A stretch of 64,000 nt of DNA from Arthrobacter sp. Soil764 (GCF_001428075.1 NZ_LMSI01000008.1:306-64305); one strand, 5' to 3'. Positions 52,893-63,721 are shown, counted from the stretch's first letter. Numbers and translations: made by a program. Notes: generated by a model not told the origin, from the sequence alone.

Positions 52893-54110
52893 TCAGCTCA
52901 GGTAGCCGTTGGGATTCAGGACGTACTTGGTGGCTGCGCCGGCGTCGAACTCCGCGTAGCCCTTCGGTGCCTCCTCCAACGGAATAGCCTTGGCATTGAC
53001 GTTCTTGGCGATGTTGACCTTGTCATTCAGGATGGCCATCATCAGCTGCCGGTTGTACTTCATGACCGGGCACTGGCCCGTGGTGAAGCTCAGCGACTTC
53101 GCCCAGCCGGTGCCAAGGCTCAGGCTCAGTGACCCCTTCTTGGCGGCCTCGTCGATGCCACCCGGATCGCCTGTCACGTACAGCCCGGGGATACCGAGCG
53201 CGCCGCCTGCCGCGGTGATGTCCATCAGCGAGTTCAGCACGGTGGCGGGTGCTTCTTCGGCGTCCTTGCCATGCCCGTGTCCCCGTGCCTCAAAGCCCAC
53301 CGCGTCCACGCCGCAGTCCACCTCAGGCACGCCGAGGATCTGCTCGATCTGCTCCGCCGGGCCTCCCTTGGTAAGGTCCACCGTCTCGCAGCCGAAGCTG
53401 CGCGCCCTCGCCAGCCGTTCCTCGTTAAGGTCGCCCACAATCACGACGGCGGCACCCAGCAAGTGTGCGCTCGTCGCCGCTGCGAGGCCCACGGGACCAG
53501 CCCCGGCGACGTAAACAGTGGAGCCCACGCCCACGCCCGCGGACACGGCGCCGTGGAACCCGGTGGGGAAGATGTCCGAGAGCATGGCCAGGTCCAGGAT
53601 CTTCTCCATGGCCCGGTCCTTGTCCGGGAACTTCAGCAGGTTCCAGTCCGCATAGGGCACCAGCACGTAGTTGGCCTGGCCGCCCACCCAGCCGCCCATG
53701 TCCACGTAGCCGTAGGCGCTGCCCGGGCGGTCCGGATTCACGTTGAGGCAGATGCCTGTCTTGCGTTCCTTGCAGTTCCGGCAGCGTCCGCAGGCGATGT
53801 TGAACGGCACGGAGCAGAGGTCACCCACCTTGATGAACTCGACGTCACGGCCCACCTCCACCACTTCGCCGGTGATCTCGTGGCCCAGCACCAGGTTGGG
53901 CGGAGCAGTGGTGCGCCCACGGACCATGTGCTGGTCCGATCCGCAAATGTTGGTGGCCACCGTTTTGAGGATCACTCCATGGTTGACCGGGCGTCCCACA
54001 TTCGCGGGGTTGACGCCTGGCCCGTCCTTGAGCTCAAACGTCGGATAGTCAATATCGATTACTTCCACCTTGCCGGCTTCTTTGTAGGCAACGGCTTTGT
54101 TCCCTGTCAT
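52893..54110 (-). CDS. fdhA: Zinc-dependent, glutathione-independent formaldehyde dehydrogenase (FdhA-like)
   Basis: 405 residues, long-chain zinc alcohol dehydrogenase family. Catalytic zinc ligands lie in NICGSDQHMVRGR and LGHEITGEV; the structural zinc is held by CGRCRNCKERKTGIC. The cofactor fold is YVAGAGPVGLAAATSAHLLG. The close match to Pseudomonas FdhA (recalled) suggests oxidation of formaldehyde with NAD bound. AGGAG precedes the ATG. Confidence 0.85.
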   Translation of the reverse strand: MTGNKAVAYKEAGKVEVIDIDYPTFELKDGPGVNPANVGRPVNHGVILKTVATNICGSDQHMVRGRTTAPPNLVLGHEITGEVVEVGRDVEFIKVGDLCSVPFNIACGRCRNCKERKTGICLNVNPDRPGSAYGYVDMGGWVGGQANYVLVPYADWNLLKFPDKDRAMEKILDLAMLSDIFPTGFHGAVSAGVGVGSTVYVAGAGPVGLAAATSAHLLGAAVVIVGDLNEERLARARSFGCETVDLTKGGPAEQIEQILGVPEVDCGVDAVGFEARGHGHGKDAEEAPATVLNSLMDITAAGGALGIPGLYVTGDPGGIDEAAKKGSLSLSLGTGWAKSLSFTTGQCPVMKYNRQLMMAILNDKVNIAKNVNAKAIPLEEAPKGYAEFDAGAATKYVLNPNGYLS

Positions 54111-54254
54111 CTATCGCTCCTGTAGTCAGGCGTCCGGTGGGACGGCCGTGATCTGGGTAGGTGAGACATCCCGCGTGGGAACAGTGCTGGCCCTTGGGTT
54201 TTTGGAGATTTAGCGCGGTCAGGTACCGGTTCCCGGGTGGGGATCCGCCCAGTC

Positions 54255-54321
54255 TAGGGAGGGCCCCTGACAACGGTCTAGGGGTAGGAAGCCCCTTGTT
54301 TAGGGGAGCATTCCATAGGGG
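54255..54321. promoter_or_regulatory. Repeated TAGGG(G) boxes between divergent FdhA and AKR genes
   Basis: TAGGG or TAGGGG occurs at 54255, 54279, 54301 and 54316, with opposite CCCCT copies at 54263 and 54293. The 314-bp gap holds no gene. Such boxes could be sites for a response regulator or redox regulator. This is a weak inference. Confidence 0.35.
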
Positions 54322-54424
54322 AAACGGTTATTGTGGCCTACGCGGCAGCAACCGGCTCCCGCTGTTCTGGAAACGCACCCAGGTGGGCCGGTTCCACGGT
54401 ACGTTCCACCGTTGAGGAGAACCC

Positions 54425-55399
<975 letters not shown>

Positions 55400-55459
55400 G
55401 CGCCCGATCCTCGCCTTATGGACAAAACCCCGTCGCACGCCGAGGGGAAAAGTCCTCAC

Positions 55460-55525
55460 GGCGGGGAGTTGCCAGCACTCCAAGGTTGCGGCGGCGGGGA
55501 GTTGCCAGCACCCCAAGGTTGCGAC
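55460..55525 (+). repeat. Tandem 33-bp repeat upstream of recQ
   Basis: Two adjacent 33-bp units (55460-55492 and 55493-55525) differ at two bases; each starts GGCGGGGAGTTGCCAGCAC. They lie 80 to 145 bp before the RecQ start in an otherwise empty gap. Confidence 0.8.
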
Positions 55526-55605
55526 GGCCGGGCGGGGCTGGCGTAGGGTGGTTGCTACGGCTGAAGCAAGCGGCCCCAGTTTTCGTCTGTGCGGAGCCAC
55601 TTTTC

Positions 55606-57312
55606 ATGTCCGACGAACCAGCCCTTCGGGCCCTTGCTGAATCTCCCTTCTCCCTGCCCCACCTGCGGGACGGCCAATTAGCAGGCATGGCAGCCCTTTC
55701 GGACGGCCGCGACGTCCTCGCCGTCATGCCCACCGGATACGGCAAGTCCGCCATCTACCAAATCGCTGCCCTGCACCTGCACAACACAAGGGGACGTCCC
55801 GCCGTCGTGGTTTCACCGCTAATTGCCCTCCAGGAGGACCAGCTGGACGGCCTGGCCCATGTCCTGGGGCCTGGTGCGGCGGTGGCCATCAACTCCTCGC
55901 ACAGCGACACCGACGTCGAGGCTTCCTGGCAGGGCGTTGAGGACGGCAGGGCGGTGTTCCTTTTCCTCGCCCCCGAACAGCTGGCCAAGCAAGCCACCGT
56001 GGACCGGATCAAAGCCCTGGACATCTCACTGTTCGTGGTGGACGAGGCCCATTGCGTTTCCTCCTGGGGCCACGACTTCCGGCCCGATTATCTGGCCTTG
56101 GGTAATGTCCGGGAGCAGTTGGGGAACCCTCCCGTGGGTGCGTTGACCGCCACCGCCTCCCCGCCGGTCAGGGACGAGATCGTGGAGCGGCTGGGCATGA
56201 AGGACGCCCTGGTCCTGGTCCACGGCTTCGACCGGCCCAACATCAGCTTGGACGTGGTCCGGCACCATGAGGACAAGGGCAAGCGCAAGGCGGTGCTCGC
56301 CCAGGTAGCGGACCTGGCCGGGGAGGGGCAGGGCCTGCTCTATGCGGCCACCCGGAAGGACACGGAGAAATACGCGGCCAAGCTGGAAAAGGAGGGGCTC
56401 CGCGCGGAGGCCTACCATGCAGGCCGTTCCGCCAAGGACCGGGAACACATTCACGAGCTGTTCCTGGCCGACAAGCTGGACGTCGTGGTCGCCACCACCG
56501 CGTTCGGCATGGGCATCGACAAGCCGAACGTCCGGTTTGTGGTGCATGCGGACATCCCGGAATCCCTGGATTCCTACTACCAGGAGATCGGGCGGGCAGG
56601 CAGGGATGGCGAACCCGCATCCGCCGTGCTGCACTACCGCTCCGAGGACCTGGGCCTGCGGAAGTTCTTCAGCACCCACTCCCCCGATCCGGATTCGCTG
56701 ATGGCTGTGCTGAAGATCCTCAAGACCGCCAAGGCTCCGGCGCCCAAGGCATCCCTGGCAGAGCTGACCGGGTTACCCGCCCGCCGCATCACCGGACTCA
56801 TCAACCAGCTGGAGGAAATTGGCGCCGTCACCACAGGTAAGCGTGGAATCCGGCTGACCTCCAAAGCCAAGCTCCCCACATTGGTGGGCGACGCCGTCGA
56901 ACTCGCCGAGGCCCGGCAGCGCGTGGACCAGTCCCGGCTCACCATGATGCGCGCCTACGCGGAGACGGACGGCTGCCGGCGGCAGTTCCTGCTGGGCTAC
57001 TTCGGCGAGGCCCTGCCGGAGCCGTGCGGAAACTGTGACGGCTGTGCCGCTGCCGCCGCTTCGGTGCACGTGCCGGAGCCGGACCAGGGAGAGGGCAAAA
57101 AGCAGGCAGGCAAGGCGTCCGACGGCGGCGGGCCGGCTTCCGCGGCCCACGAACCATTCCCGCTTCAATCCGCGGTAGTCCACAAGGAGTGGGGCCCCGG
57201 CCTGGTGATGCGCCACGAGGACGATGTCATCACGGTGCTCTTTGAGCAGGAAGGGTACAAGACGCTGTCCCGGTCCGCCGTTGTGGAGAATGAACTCCTG
57301 AAGCCCGCTTAG
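55606..57312 (+). CDS. recQ: RecQ-family ATP-dependent DNA helicase with C-terminal beta-barrel-like domain
   Basis: 568 residues. Walker A MPTGYGKSAIYQ, DEAH in VVDEAHCVSSWGHDFRPDY, TATASPPVRDEI and QEIGRAGRDG are standard RecQ motifs. The zinc site CRRQFLLGYFGE ... CGNCDGC follows a winged helix. In place of an HRDC domain, the last about 55 residues (VVHKEWGPGLVMRHEDDVITVLF) resemble the DUF3553/UvrD-tail fold. ATG 55606 is taken as start. It unwinds DNA at stalled forks and in recombination. Confidence 0.9.
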   Translation: MSDEPALRALAESPFSLPHLRDGQLAGMAALSDGRDVLAVMPTGYGKSAIYQIAALHLHNTRGRPAVVVSPLIALQEDQLDGLAHVLGPGAAVAINSSHSDTDVEASWQGVEDGRAVFLFLAPEQLAKQATVDRIKALDISLFVVDEAHCVSSWGHDFRPDYLALGNVREQLGNPPVGALTATASPPVRDEIVERLGMKDALVLVHGFDRPNISLDVVRHHEDKGKRKAVLAQVADLAGEGQGLLYAATRKDTEKYAAKLEKEGLRAEAYHAGRSAKDREHIHELFLADKLDVVVATTAFGMGIDKPNVRFVVHADIPESLDSYYQEIGRAGRDGEPASAVLHYRSEDLGLRKFFSTHSPDPDSLMAVLKILKTAKAPAPKASLAELTGLPARRITGLINQLEEIGAVTTGKRGIRLTSKAKLPTLVGDAVELAEARQRVDQSRLTMMRAYAETDGCRRQFLLGYFGEALPEPCGNCDGCAAAAASVHVPEPDQGEGKKQAGKASDGGGPASAAHEPFPLQSAVVHKEWGPGLVMRHEDDVITVLFEQEGYKTLSRSAVVENELLKPA

Positions 57313-57349
57313 GTAGGCTGGAGGGACACTCCGACGAAAGGCCCGCCGC

Positions 57350-58552
57350 GTGGAAGTACCTGCTTATGTCTGGACCCTGACCATTGCAGGAATCGTGGGG
57401 CTGCTGGCCTTCGACTTCTTCTTCCACGTCCGGAAGGCCCACACCCCTTCCCTGAAGGAATCCGCCATCTGGTCCGCCATCTACGTTGGCATTGCGGTGC
57501 TGTTCGGGCTGGCGGTGCTGCTGTTCGGCGGACCCGAGATGGGCACCGAATACTTCGCAGGCTATGTGACGGAGAAGGCGCTGTCAGTGGACAACCTCTT
57601 CGTCTTCCTCATCATCATGGCCAGCTTCAAGGTGCCACGCGCGGACCAGCAGAAGGTGCTGCTGTTCGGAATCGTGTTCTCCCTGATCGCGCGTACGGCG
57701 TTCATCTTCCTGGGCGCGGCTCTGATCAACAGTTTCGCCTGGGTCTTCTACATCTTCGGGCTCATCCTGCTGGTCACCGCGGGCAACCTGCTCAAGCCCG
57801 ACAGCCACGACGACGACTCCGAAGGCCTGGTGGTCCGGCTCGCCAAGAAGTTCCTGCCGGCGTCGGAACACTACGACGGCGACAAGCTCTTCACGGTGGA
57901 GAACGGCAAGCGGGTCCTGACGCCGATGTTGCTGGTGATGGTGGCCATCGGCGGCACGGACATCCTGTTCGCCCTGGACTCCATTCCGGCGATCTTCGGC
58001 CTCACCCAGAACGTGTTCATCGTGTTCACGGCCACCGCGTTCTCGCTGATGGGCCTTCGCCAGCTGTTCTTCCTGATCGACGGCCTGCTGGACCGGCTGA
58101 TCTTCCTCTCCTACGGTTTGGCCGTGATTCTGGGCTTCATCGGCGTGAAGCTCATCCTGCACGCCCTGCACGAGAACACCCTTCCCTTCATCAATGACGG
58201 CGAACACGTCAACGTGGTGGAGGTAAGCACCGGCGTCTCGCTGGGCGTCATCCTGGGTGTCCTGGTGGTGACCATCCTGGCGTCCATCTTCAGCCCCAAA
58301 GGCAAGGCCAAGAACGCCGTGTCCGGGGCGCGGCGCCACGCCACCGAATACCTGGACCTCAACTACGAAACGGACATGGCCGAACGCGACAAGATCTTCG
58401 CCAAGATGTGCCGCGAAGAGGCCCAGATCCGCAAGCTTCCCGAGAAGTACAAGCGTCTGGTCCGTAACGAAACCGAGTTCATGGAGCTGCTGCGCAACGC
58501 CCATGCCGAGCATGACAAGGCCCAGGTCCGGGCTGCTGCCGCCGAAGGCTGA
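57350..58552 (+). CDS. TerC-family membrane protein (Alx-like)
   Basis: 400 residues with nine or so membrane helices. EKALSVDNLFVFLIIMASFKVP and GGTDILFALDSIPAIFGLT hold the paired acidic residues of TerC proteins, thought to export manganese. The last about 80 residues (YLDLNYETDMAERDKIFAKM) are a charged cytosolic tail. GTG 57350 follows AAAGG; no Mn riboswitch fits in the 37-bp gap. Confidence 0.9.
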   Translation: MEVPAYVWTLTIAGIVGLLAFDFFFHVRKAHTPSLKESAIWSAIYVGIAVLFGLAVLLFGGPEMGTEYFAGYVTEKALSVDNLFVFLIIMASFKVPRADQQKVLLFGIVFSLIARTAFIFLGAALINSFAWVFYIFGLILLVTAGNLLKPDSHDDDSEGLVVRLAKKFLPASEHYDGDKLFTVENGKRVLTPMLLVMVAIGGTDILFALDSIPAIFGLTQNVFIVFTATAFSLMGLRQLFFLIDGLLDRLIFLSYGLAVILGFIGVKLILHALHENTLPFINDGEHVNVVEVSTGVSLGVILGVLVVTILASIFSPKGKAKNAVSGARRHATEYLDLNYETDMAERDKIFAKMCREEAQIRKLPEKYKRLVRNETEFMELLRNAHAEHDKAQVRAAAAEG

Positions 58553-58647
58553 CCGGCTGGCCGGACTGTTTGTCAGTCCCTCTTGCTAGGTTTGATTCCA
58601 GGCCAGGGGAACCCCTCTCCGGGCCCGCAAACAGTTGGGGAGGCCCC

Positions 58648-61600
58648 GTGTTTCTGCTGGACGCTGCCGTTGGCCATGACGGTTCCGCTGCGCCGCCGGA
58701 CCTGGTCTTCTCAGCCAGCGACCTTGTTGCTGCATCCGAGTGTGAATACCGCACGCTCCGCATCCTGGACGAAAAGCTGGAACGCGCTCCCAAGGTGGAA
58801 TTCCCCGCTGATGAGATGCAGAGGCGTGCCGGTGAGCTGGGCGATCGGCACGAGCAGACCGTGCTCGCAAGCCTGGTTGCCAAGTATGGCGAATGGGATG
58901 CCAGCCGCGGGTCGGGGGTCTACTCCCTGGAGCGCGGCGAGAACCTGCGTGGCGAGCTGCAGGCCAAACATGCAGAAACCGAACTTGCCCTAAGATCCGG
59001 AGCGGACGTGGTCTTCCAGGCCACCTTCTTCGACGGCGAATTCCTGGGCTACGCGGATTTCCTGGTCAACGAGGCCGCGGGAACCGGGAGGCCGGGCCGT
59101 TACGAGGTCTGGGACACCAAGCTCGCCCGGCACGCAAAGGTAGGCGCGTTGCTGCAGCTGGCGGCCTACGGCGACCAGCTCCTCGGGATGGGGCTGGATC
59201 CCTCGCCCGTCGTCACGCTGGTGCTCGGCACCCGCATCGGCGACGACTGGTTGCGGAGCAGCCATTCCCTGCCGGACCTGCTGCCCGTCTTCCGCGAGCG
59301 ACGGCGGCGCTTCCGCCACCTCACAGCCAGCCACCGGGCCGCTGACGCCCCTGTGCAGTGGCAGCAGAACGGCATCGTGCATTGCGGCCGCTGCGACTAC
59401 TGCGCGGAGCAGGTGCAGATCCACAGGGACCTCCTGATGGTTGCGGGTATGTCCGTGGTCCAGCGGCGGAAACTCCATGACGCAAACATCACCACCATTG
59501 ATGAACTGGCGGCCATGCCGGCCAGCGAGGCCAAGAACTCAGTGGTCCGCCTCCGCGCGCAGGCACGGATGCAGCTGGGCCTGGACCAGGCGACCGGCTC
59601 GCGGACGCTTACCAAGGATGGCCAGCCGCACACGGTCTCCTACACAGTCCTGCCTAACCACAGCATCGGCTCGTTGCCTGCCCCCAGTGCCGGGGACATC
59701 TTCTTCGACTTCGAGGGCGATCCACTGTGGCAGGACCCGGCCACCGGCGCCTGGGGCATCGAGTACCTCTTTGGCGTGATCGAGGCACCGGTTGCGGGAG
59801 CGGAAGGCGAGCCGGTGTTCCGCCCGTTCTGGGCGCACTCCCGTTCCGGGGAACGCCGCGCTTTCCTGGACTTCCTGGAGTACGTGGAGGAGCGGCGTGC
59901 CCGGTATCCGGACATGCACGTCTACCACTACGCCCCGTACGAAAAGACGGCGCTGCGGAATCTCTCCCTCGCTCACCAGGCCGGTGAGGACACGGTGGAC
60001 GGCTGGCTCCGGCAGGGGCTGCTGGTGGACCTCTATGCAACGGTGCGGCATTCCCTCCGGATCTCGGAAGCGTCGTACTCCATCAAGAAGCTGGAACCGC
60101 TGTACATGGGAGACAACCTGCGCTCCGGTGACGTCAAGGATGCCGGTGCTTCCGTGGTGGCCTACGCCGCCTACTGCGCCGCACGCGACGACGGGCGCCG
60201 GGACGAAGCCGACACCATCCTTGCCTCGATTTCCGACTACAACCAGTACGACTGTCTCTCCACCCTTCGGCTGCGGGACTGGCTGCTCCAGTTGGGAGCA
60301 AGATCCGGGAACCCTGCTGAACGTGCCGGAAGGCAAGGTGGCGGAGTGGGGGCTGCCGATCCCCGTGATGCTGATCGCCAACCAGCCCAGGTTCCGGCAG
60401 CAACCGGCTCTGGCGGTGCACGCCCCGCCGACGAGACGGCCGAAGAAGGCAGGCTCCGCGAGTATCTTGCCGGCCTGCCGGACGACCGCCCGTGGACTGA
60501 CGACGAACGCGCCATCGCCATGGTGGCGGCCGCCACCGGATATCACCGGCGTGAGCGCAAGCAGTTCTGGTGGCAGCACTTCGACCGGATCGAGGCACCG
60601 TTGGAGAACTGGTCCGACCAGCGGAACGTGTTCATTGTCTCGTCAGCGGAAGTCCTGTCCGATTGGGCGTTGGCCAAACCCCGGGAACGGATGCAAACCC
60701 GCGTCCTGAGGCTGCGGGGCGTCATGACGGAGGGCTCCGATTTCCGGGCAAACTCCAGCTGGTGCCGGCTGTACGACGCCCCGGGACCTGACGGCATGAC
60801 CCCGGAGGCTGCGCCCGGGACCAGGGCCTACTCTTTCGGTACCAGGATCAGTGAGCTGGAGGCGGCACCGGACGGGCCGGAGCACTTCATCACCATTGCG
60901 GAGCGGGAGACCGGAAAGGTCCGTGCCTATCCGCACCTGCCGGTGGCACTGACGGAGGACCAGCCCCTGGGTACTGCCAGCATCGAAGCGGCCATCGCGG
61001 CCATAGCCCACGCGGTCGGTTCCTCAGTGCCGTCCCTCCCGGCGCAGCCTGGCCTGGACATCCTGCGTAAGTTGCCGCCGCGGTTCCGCTCGCTGCCAGG
61101 GCCCGCAGAGGTCCAGCATGGGGACGATGGCGCCGCCGATTACGCCGAAGCCATTACCGAGTCCTTGCGGGATCTGGACCATTCCTACCTCGCCGTCCAA
61201 GGCCCGCCGGGGACGGGCAAGACCTACGTGGGGGCCCATGTCATTGGCAGGCTGGTGGCTGAGGGCTGGAAGATTGGAGTGGTGGCCCAGTCCCACAACG
61301 TGGTGGAAAACCTGCTTTGCCGGGCCATCGAGACCGGCGGAGTGAATCCGCAGGTGGTGGCCAAGAAACTGGCCGCTCCTCATCCGGTCCTCTGGAGCCT
61401 CACTTCGGAAGGCGATATGTCCCGCCTGCTGGCATCACCCGGCGGATGCCTGGTGGGCGGCACCGCGTGGACCATGACCGGCAAGGAAGTCCCTGCCGGG
61501 TCCCTTGATCTCCTGGTCATTGACGAGGCGGGCCAGTTCTGCCTGGCCAACACCCTGGCAGTCAGCCGTGCCACCAAGCGGCTGCTCCTGCTGGGCGACC

Positions 61601-62316
61601 CCCAGCAGCTCCCGCAGGTCACCCAGGGGGCGCATCCGGAACCAGTGGATGAGTCCGCCCTCGGCTGGCTCGCTGCCGGGCACGCCACACTTCCCGCTAA
61701 CCTGGGTTACTTCCTGGCCGATACGTGGCGGATGCATCCGGAGCTGTGCCGGGCGGTGTCGGACCTCAGCTACGACGGCAAGCTGAAGTCAGCTCCTGCC
61801 GCGTCCCTTCGCGAACTGGAGGTCCTTGCACCCGGGGTGGAGACGGTGTTCGTCAATCACAGCGGCAACAGCACTGCATCGAAAGAAGAAGCCGGGGAAG
61901 TGGTTGGCCAGGTCCGCCGCCACCTGGGTTTGAAATGGACCTGCGGCCCGGACAGCGACGCCCGTCCCCTGGAGCAGCACGACCTGCTGGTGGTCGCCGC
62001 CTACAATGCCCAGGTCCACCTGATCCGCAGGAATCTGGCAGAGGCGGGACTGTCTGATGTCAGGGTGGGCACGGTGGACAAATTCCAGGGCCAGGAAGCT
62101 CCGGTGGTACTGGTTTCCATGGCATGTTCGGCGGTATCAGAGGCTCCCCGCGGCGCGGAGTTCCTGCTCAACCGGAACCGCATCAACGTGGCAGTATCCC
62201 GCGGCCAGTGGCGGGCCGTCATCATCCGCTCCCCCGAGCTCACCAGCTACATGCCGCACAAGCCCGCCGCCCTCGAAGAGCTGGGGGCGTTTATCGGGCT
62301 GAGCCCGCGGGAATAG
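58648..62316 (+). CDS. TM0106-type RecB nuclease fused to SF1 (Dna2-like) helicase
   Basis: 1,222 residues. The start FLLDAAVG ... VFSASDLVAASECEYRTL is the usual TM0106 opening, which, with GGGGAGG just upstream, favours GTG 58648 over the TTG at 58570. A RecB-like nuclease (about 20-290: YEVWDTKLARHAKVGALLQL; cysteines in CGRCDYC) is followed by an RNase H-like domain (FFDFEGDPLW ... YDCLSTLRLRDWLL) and, after an Ala/Gly-rich linker, a helicase with Walker A VQGPPGTGKTYVG, Walker B LLVIDEAGQF and TVDKFQGQEAPVVLVSM. The role is in DNA repair or processing; a defence role is possible but no partner genes are near. Confidence 0.88.
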   Translation: MFLLDAAVGHDGSAAPPDLVFSASDLVAASECEYRTLRILDEKLERAPKVEFPADEMQRRAGELGDRHEQTVLASLVAKYGEWDASRGSGVYSLERGENLRGELQAKHAETELALRSGADVVFQATFFDGEFLGYADFLVNEAAGTGRPGRYEVWDTKLARHAKVGALLQLAAYGDQLLGMGLDPSPVVTLVLGTRIGDDWLRSSHSLPDLLPVFRERRRRFRHLTASHRAADAPVQWQQNGIVHCGRCDYCAEQVQIHRDLLMVAGMSVVQRRKLHDANITTIDELAAMPASEAKNSVVRLRAQARMQLGLDQATGSRTLTKDGQPHTVSYTVLPNHSIGSLPAPSAGDIFFDFEGDPLWQDPATGAWGIEYLFGVIEAPVAGAEGEPVFRPFWAHSRSGERRAFLDFLEYVEERRARYPDMHVYHYAPYEKTALRNLSLAHQAGEDTVDGWLRQGLLVDLYATVRHSLRISEASYSIKKLEPLYMGDNLRSGDVKDAGASVVAYAAYCAARDDGRRDEADTILASISDYNQYDCLSTLRLRDWLLQLGARSGNPAERAGRQGGGVGAADPRDADRQPAQVPAATGSGGARPADETAEEGRLREYLAGLPDDRPWTDDERAIAMVAAATGYHRRERKQFWWQHFDRIEAPLENWSDQRNVFIVSSAEVLSDWALAKPRERMQTRVLRLRGVMTEGSDFRANSSWCRLYDAPGPDGMTPEAAPGTRAYSFGTRISELEAAPDGPEHFITIAERETGKVRAYPHLPVALTEDQPLGTASIEAAIAAIAHAVGSSVPSLPAQPGLDILRKLPPRFRSLPGPAEVQHGDDGAADYAEAITESLRDLDHSYLAVQGPPGTGKTYVGAHVIGRLVAEGWKIGVVAQSHNVVENLLCRAIETGGVNPQVVAKKLAAPHPVLWSLTSEGDMSRLLASPGGCLVGGTAWTMTGKEVPAGSLDLLVIDEAGQFCLANTLAVSRATKRLLLLGDPQQLPQVTQGAHPEPVDESALGWLAAGHATLPANLGYFLADTWRMHPELCRAVSDLSYDGKLKSAPAASLRELEVLAPGVETVFVNHSGNSTASKEEAGEVVGQVRRHLGLKWTCGPDSDARPLEQHDLLVVAAYNAQVHLIRRNLAEAGLSDVRVGTVDKFQGQEAPVVLVSMACSAVSEAPRGAEFLLNRNRINVAVSRGQWRAVIIRSPELTSYMPHKPAALEELGAFIGLSPRE

Positions 62317-62347
62317 CGGCGGAAACAGCTCCCGGTTCCCGGACTTT

Positions 62348-62662
62348 TCAGTGCGCGCGAAAGCCGCGGAATTTCCCTGAGGCCTCGGACATCGTGGCGT
62401 CCACGTCGTCCACGCGGCCCGGCGTATGGCCGGAGTTGAGCCACTCCAGAAGTTGGCGCACCTTCGGCTCCGGCCCCTCGGCCACTACTGAAACCGAACC
62501 GTCGTCGAGGTTCCTCACCTCACCGGACAACCCAAGTTCCTCAGCCTGGCCCATGGTCCAGAAGCGGAAGCCCACAGCCTGCACCATCCCGGACACGCGG
62601 GCGTCCAACCGCACCGCTTCCTGACCCGAGTCATCCCCCGCGGGGCGTTCATGCCTGCCCAT
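62348..62662 (-). CDS. acyP: Acylphosphatase
   Basis: 104 residues. [41 protein letters not shown] is the whole signature; the catalytic Arg is in GFRF and the Asn in VRNLDDG. The usual VQGVGFR has Ala in place of Gly. AGGAGGG precedes ATG 62662. It hydrolyses acyl phosphates. Confidence 0.92.
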   Translation of the reverse strand: MGRHERPAGDDSGQEAVRLDARVSGMVQAVGFRFWTMGQAEELGLSGEVRNLDDGSVSVVAEGPEPKVRQLLEWLNSGHTPGRVDDVDATMSEASGKFRGFRAH

Positions 62663-62689
62663 AATGCCCTCCTGGACCTGACGCCCCCT

Positions 62690-62755
62690 CCCAACTGTGT
62701 AGCAGTAAGTGTCGTTTTGAGCCTCCAAAACGACACTTAGCGCTACCCAGTTGGG
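62690..62755. repeat. Dispersed palindromic element, copy C
   Basis: Left arm 62690-62718, loop GAGCCTCC (62719-62726), right arm 62727-62755; 29-bp arms with three mismatches. The core AGTGTCGTTTT-N8-AAAACGACACT matches copies A and B in loop length and in the CGTTTT/AAAACG clamp, while the outer parts differ. Confidence 0.8.
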
Positions 62756-62770
62756 CGGGAGGGCGATCCG

Positions 62771-63721
62771 TTAGTTGATGGTGATGTCGCGGGTGGCGTG
62801 GTTGTAACGGATGGTCACCGTGCCGCCGGTGTGGTGCAGTTCGTGGTTGGGACCATCGAACGTGCCGAAGGCGCCGTAGTTCTCCGTCCAGGACCGGTTC
62901 AGGGCGATCTTGAAGGTGTAGAAGCCGGCGGGAAGCTCGGCGCTCTTCTTCCACAGCTGGTCCAGGAAGTCGAACTCCATCTGTGCTTCGTCGTACTGCG
63001 GAGCCCAGTTCTCGGGCGCGCCGAGGATGGTGTTGAAGTCACCAGCCACCGCCACAGCTTCAGGCTGCGGAAGGGTTTCGAAGTCCGGGCCCTCGAACGG
63101 CTCCGTGGCGGTGGAGGTTTGGGCGGCAGCTGCAGCTGGCGCCGCTGCAGACTTGTCCTTGGCTGAGGCCTTGCCCTTGCGGACCGCCTTAACCACGGGC
63201 TCGACGGCGTCTTCGATCGCCTTGGCTGCCTTGCCCACAGCCGACGCTGCCTTCTTCGGAGGCGCCTTCTTGGCGGTCTTCTTCGGAGCTTCGTCCTTGG
63301 CCGGAACCTGCAGCGTAGCCGCGGCGGCGGAAACCGGGCGGACAAAGCCCTCGGGAGCCGTCGGAACGGGAGTGTCGGCAGGGACGGGCGTGCCGGCGTC
63401 GAGCGCTGCGCCGAAGGAATCAGCATCAGGGAAAGCGACTGTGGCGCGCATGCCGTCCTCGGTGATGGTCCAGCCAGACCGGCCCTTGACCAGCCAGCCG
63501 GCCTTGACCAGCTTGGCAGTGGCGGAGGTGAGGGTCTTGTGCCCGCGCGGGATGCCGCCGCTGAGGAGTTCTGCCTCGTGCTCGTTGAACGGCACCCGGG
63601 CAGTTGCTTCCGCCAGGACCTGGCCTGCGTTCAGTGCATCGCCGGACCACACGCCTTCGGTCAGGACAACCAGCACGGTCTTGAGTCGAAGGTTGGTGTT
63701 TTCTGCGGTGGACTTGGCCAT
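62771..63721 (-). CDS. HTH-like protein with Lys/Ala linker and C-terminal X25-like carbohydrate module
   Basis: 316 residues without a signal peptide. Residues about 1-95 look like a winged helix (SATAKLVKAGWLVKGRSGWTITEDGMRAT). Residues 130-215 are Ala/Lys/Pro-rich (KKTAKKAPPKKAASAVGKAA), like a histone H1 tail. Residues 220-316 resemble the pullulanase X25 module (VAVAGDFNTILGAPENWAP; PAGFYTFKIALNRSWTENYGA; GPNHELHHTGGTVTIRYNHAT), normally found next to glycoside hydrolases. ATG 63721 follows AAGGGGAATC. A cytosolic DNA- and possibly glycogen-related protein is a guess; the function is unknown. Confidence 0.7.
   Translation of the reverse strand: MAKSTAENTNLRLKTVLVVLTEGVWSGDALNAGQVLAEATARVPFNEHEAELLSGGIPRGHKTLTSATAKLVKAGWLVKGRSGWTITEDGMRATVAFPDADSFGAALDAGTPVPADTPVPTAPEGFVRPVSAAAATLQVPAKDEAPKKTAKKAPPKKAASAVGKAAKAIEDAVEPVVKAVRKGKASAKDKSAAAPAAAAAQTSTATEPFEGPDFETLPQPEAVAVAGDFNTILGAPENWAPQYDEAQMEFDFLDQLWKKSAELPAGFYTFKIALNRSWTENYGAFGTFDGPNHELHHTGGTVTIRYNHATRDITIN

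Noticed and set aside
58648..62316. A stand-alone anti-phage defence system
   Set aside because: The nuclease-helicase is alone, between a TerC gene and an acylphosphatase gene, without partner genes or mobile elements. Widely conserved TM0106 proteins are more likely repair enzymes.
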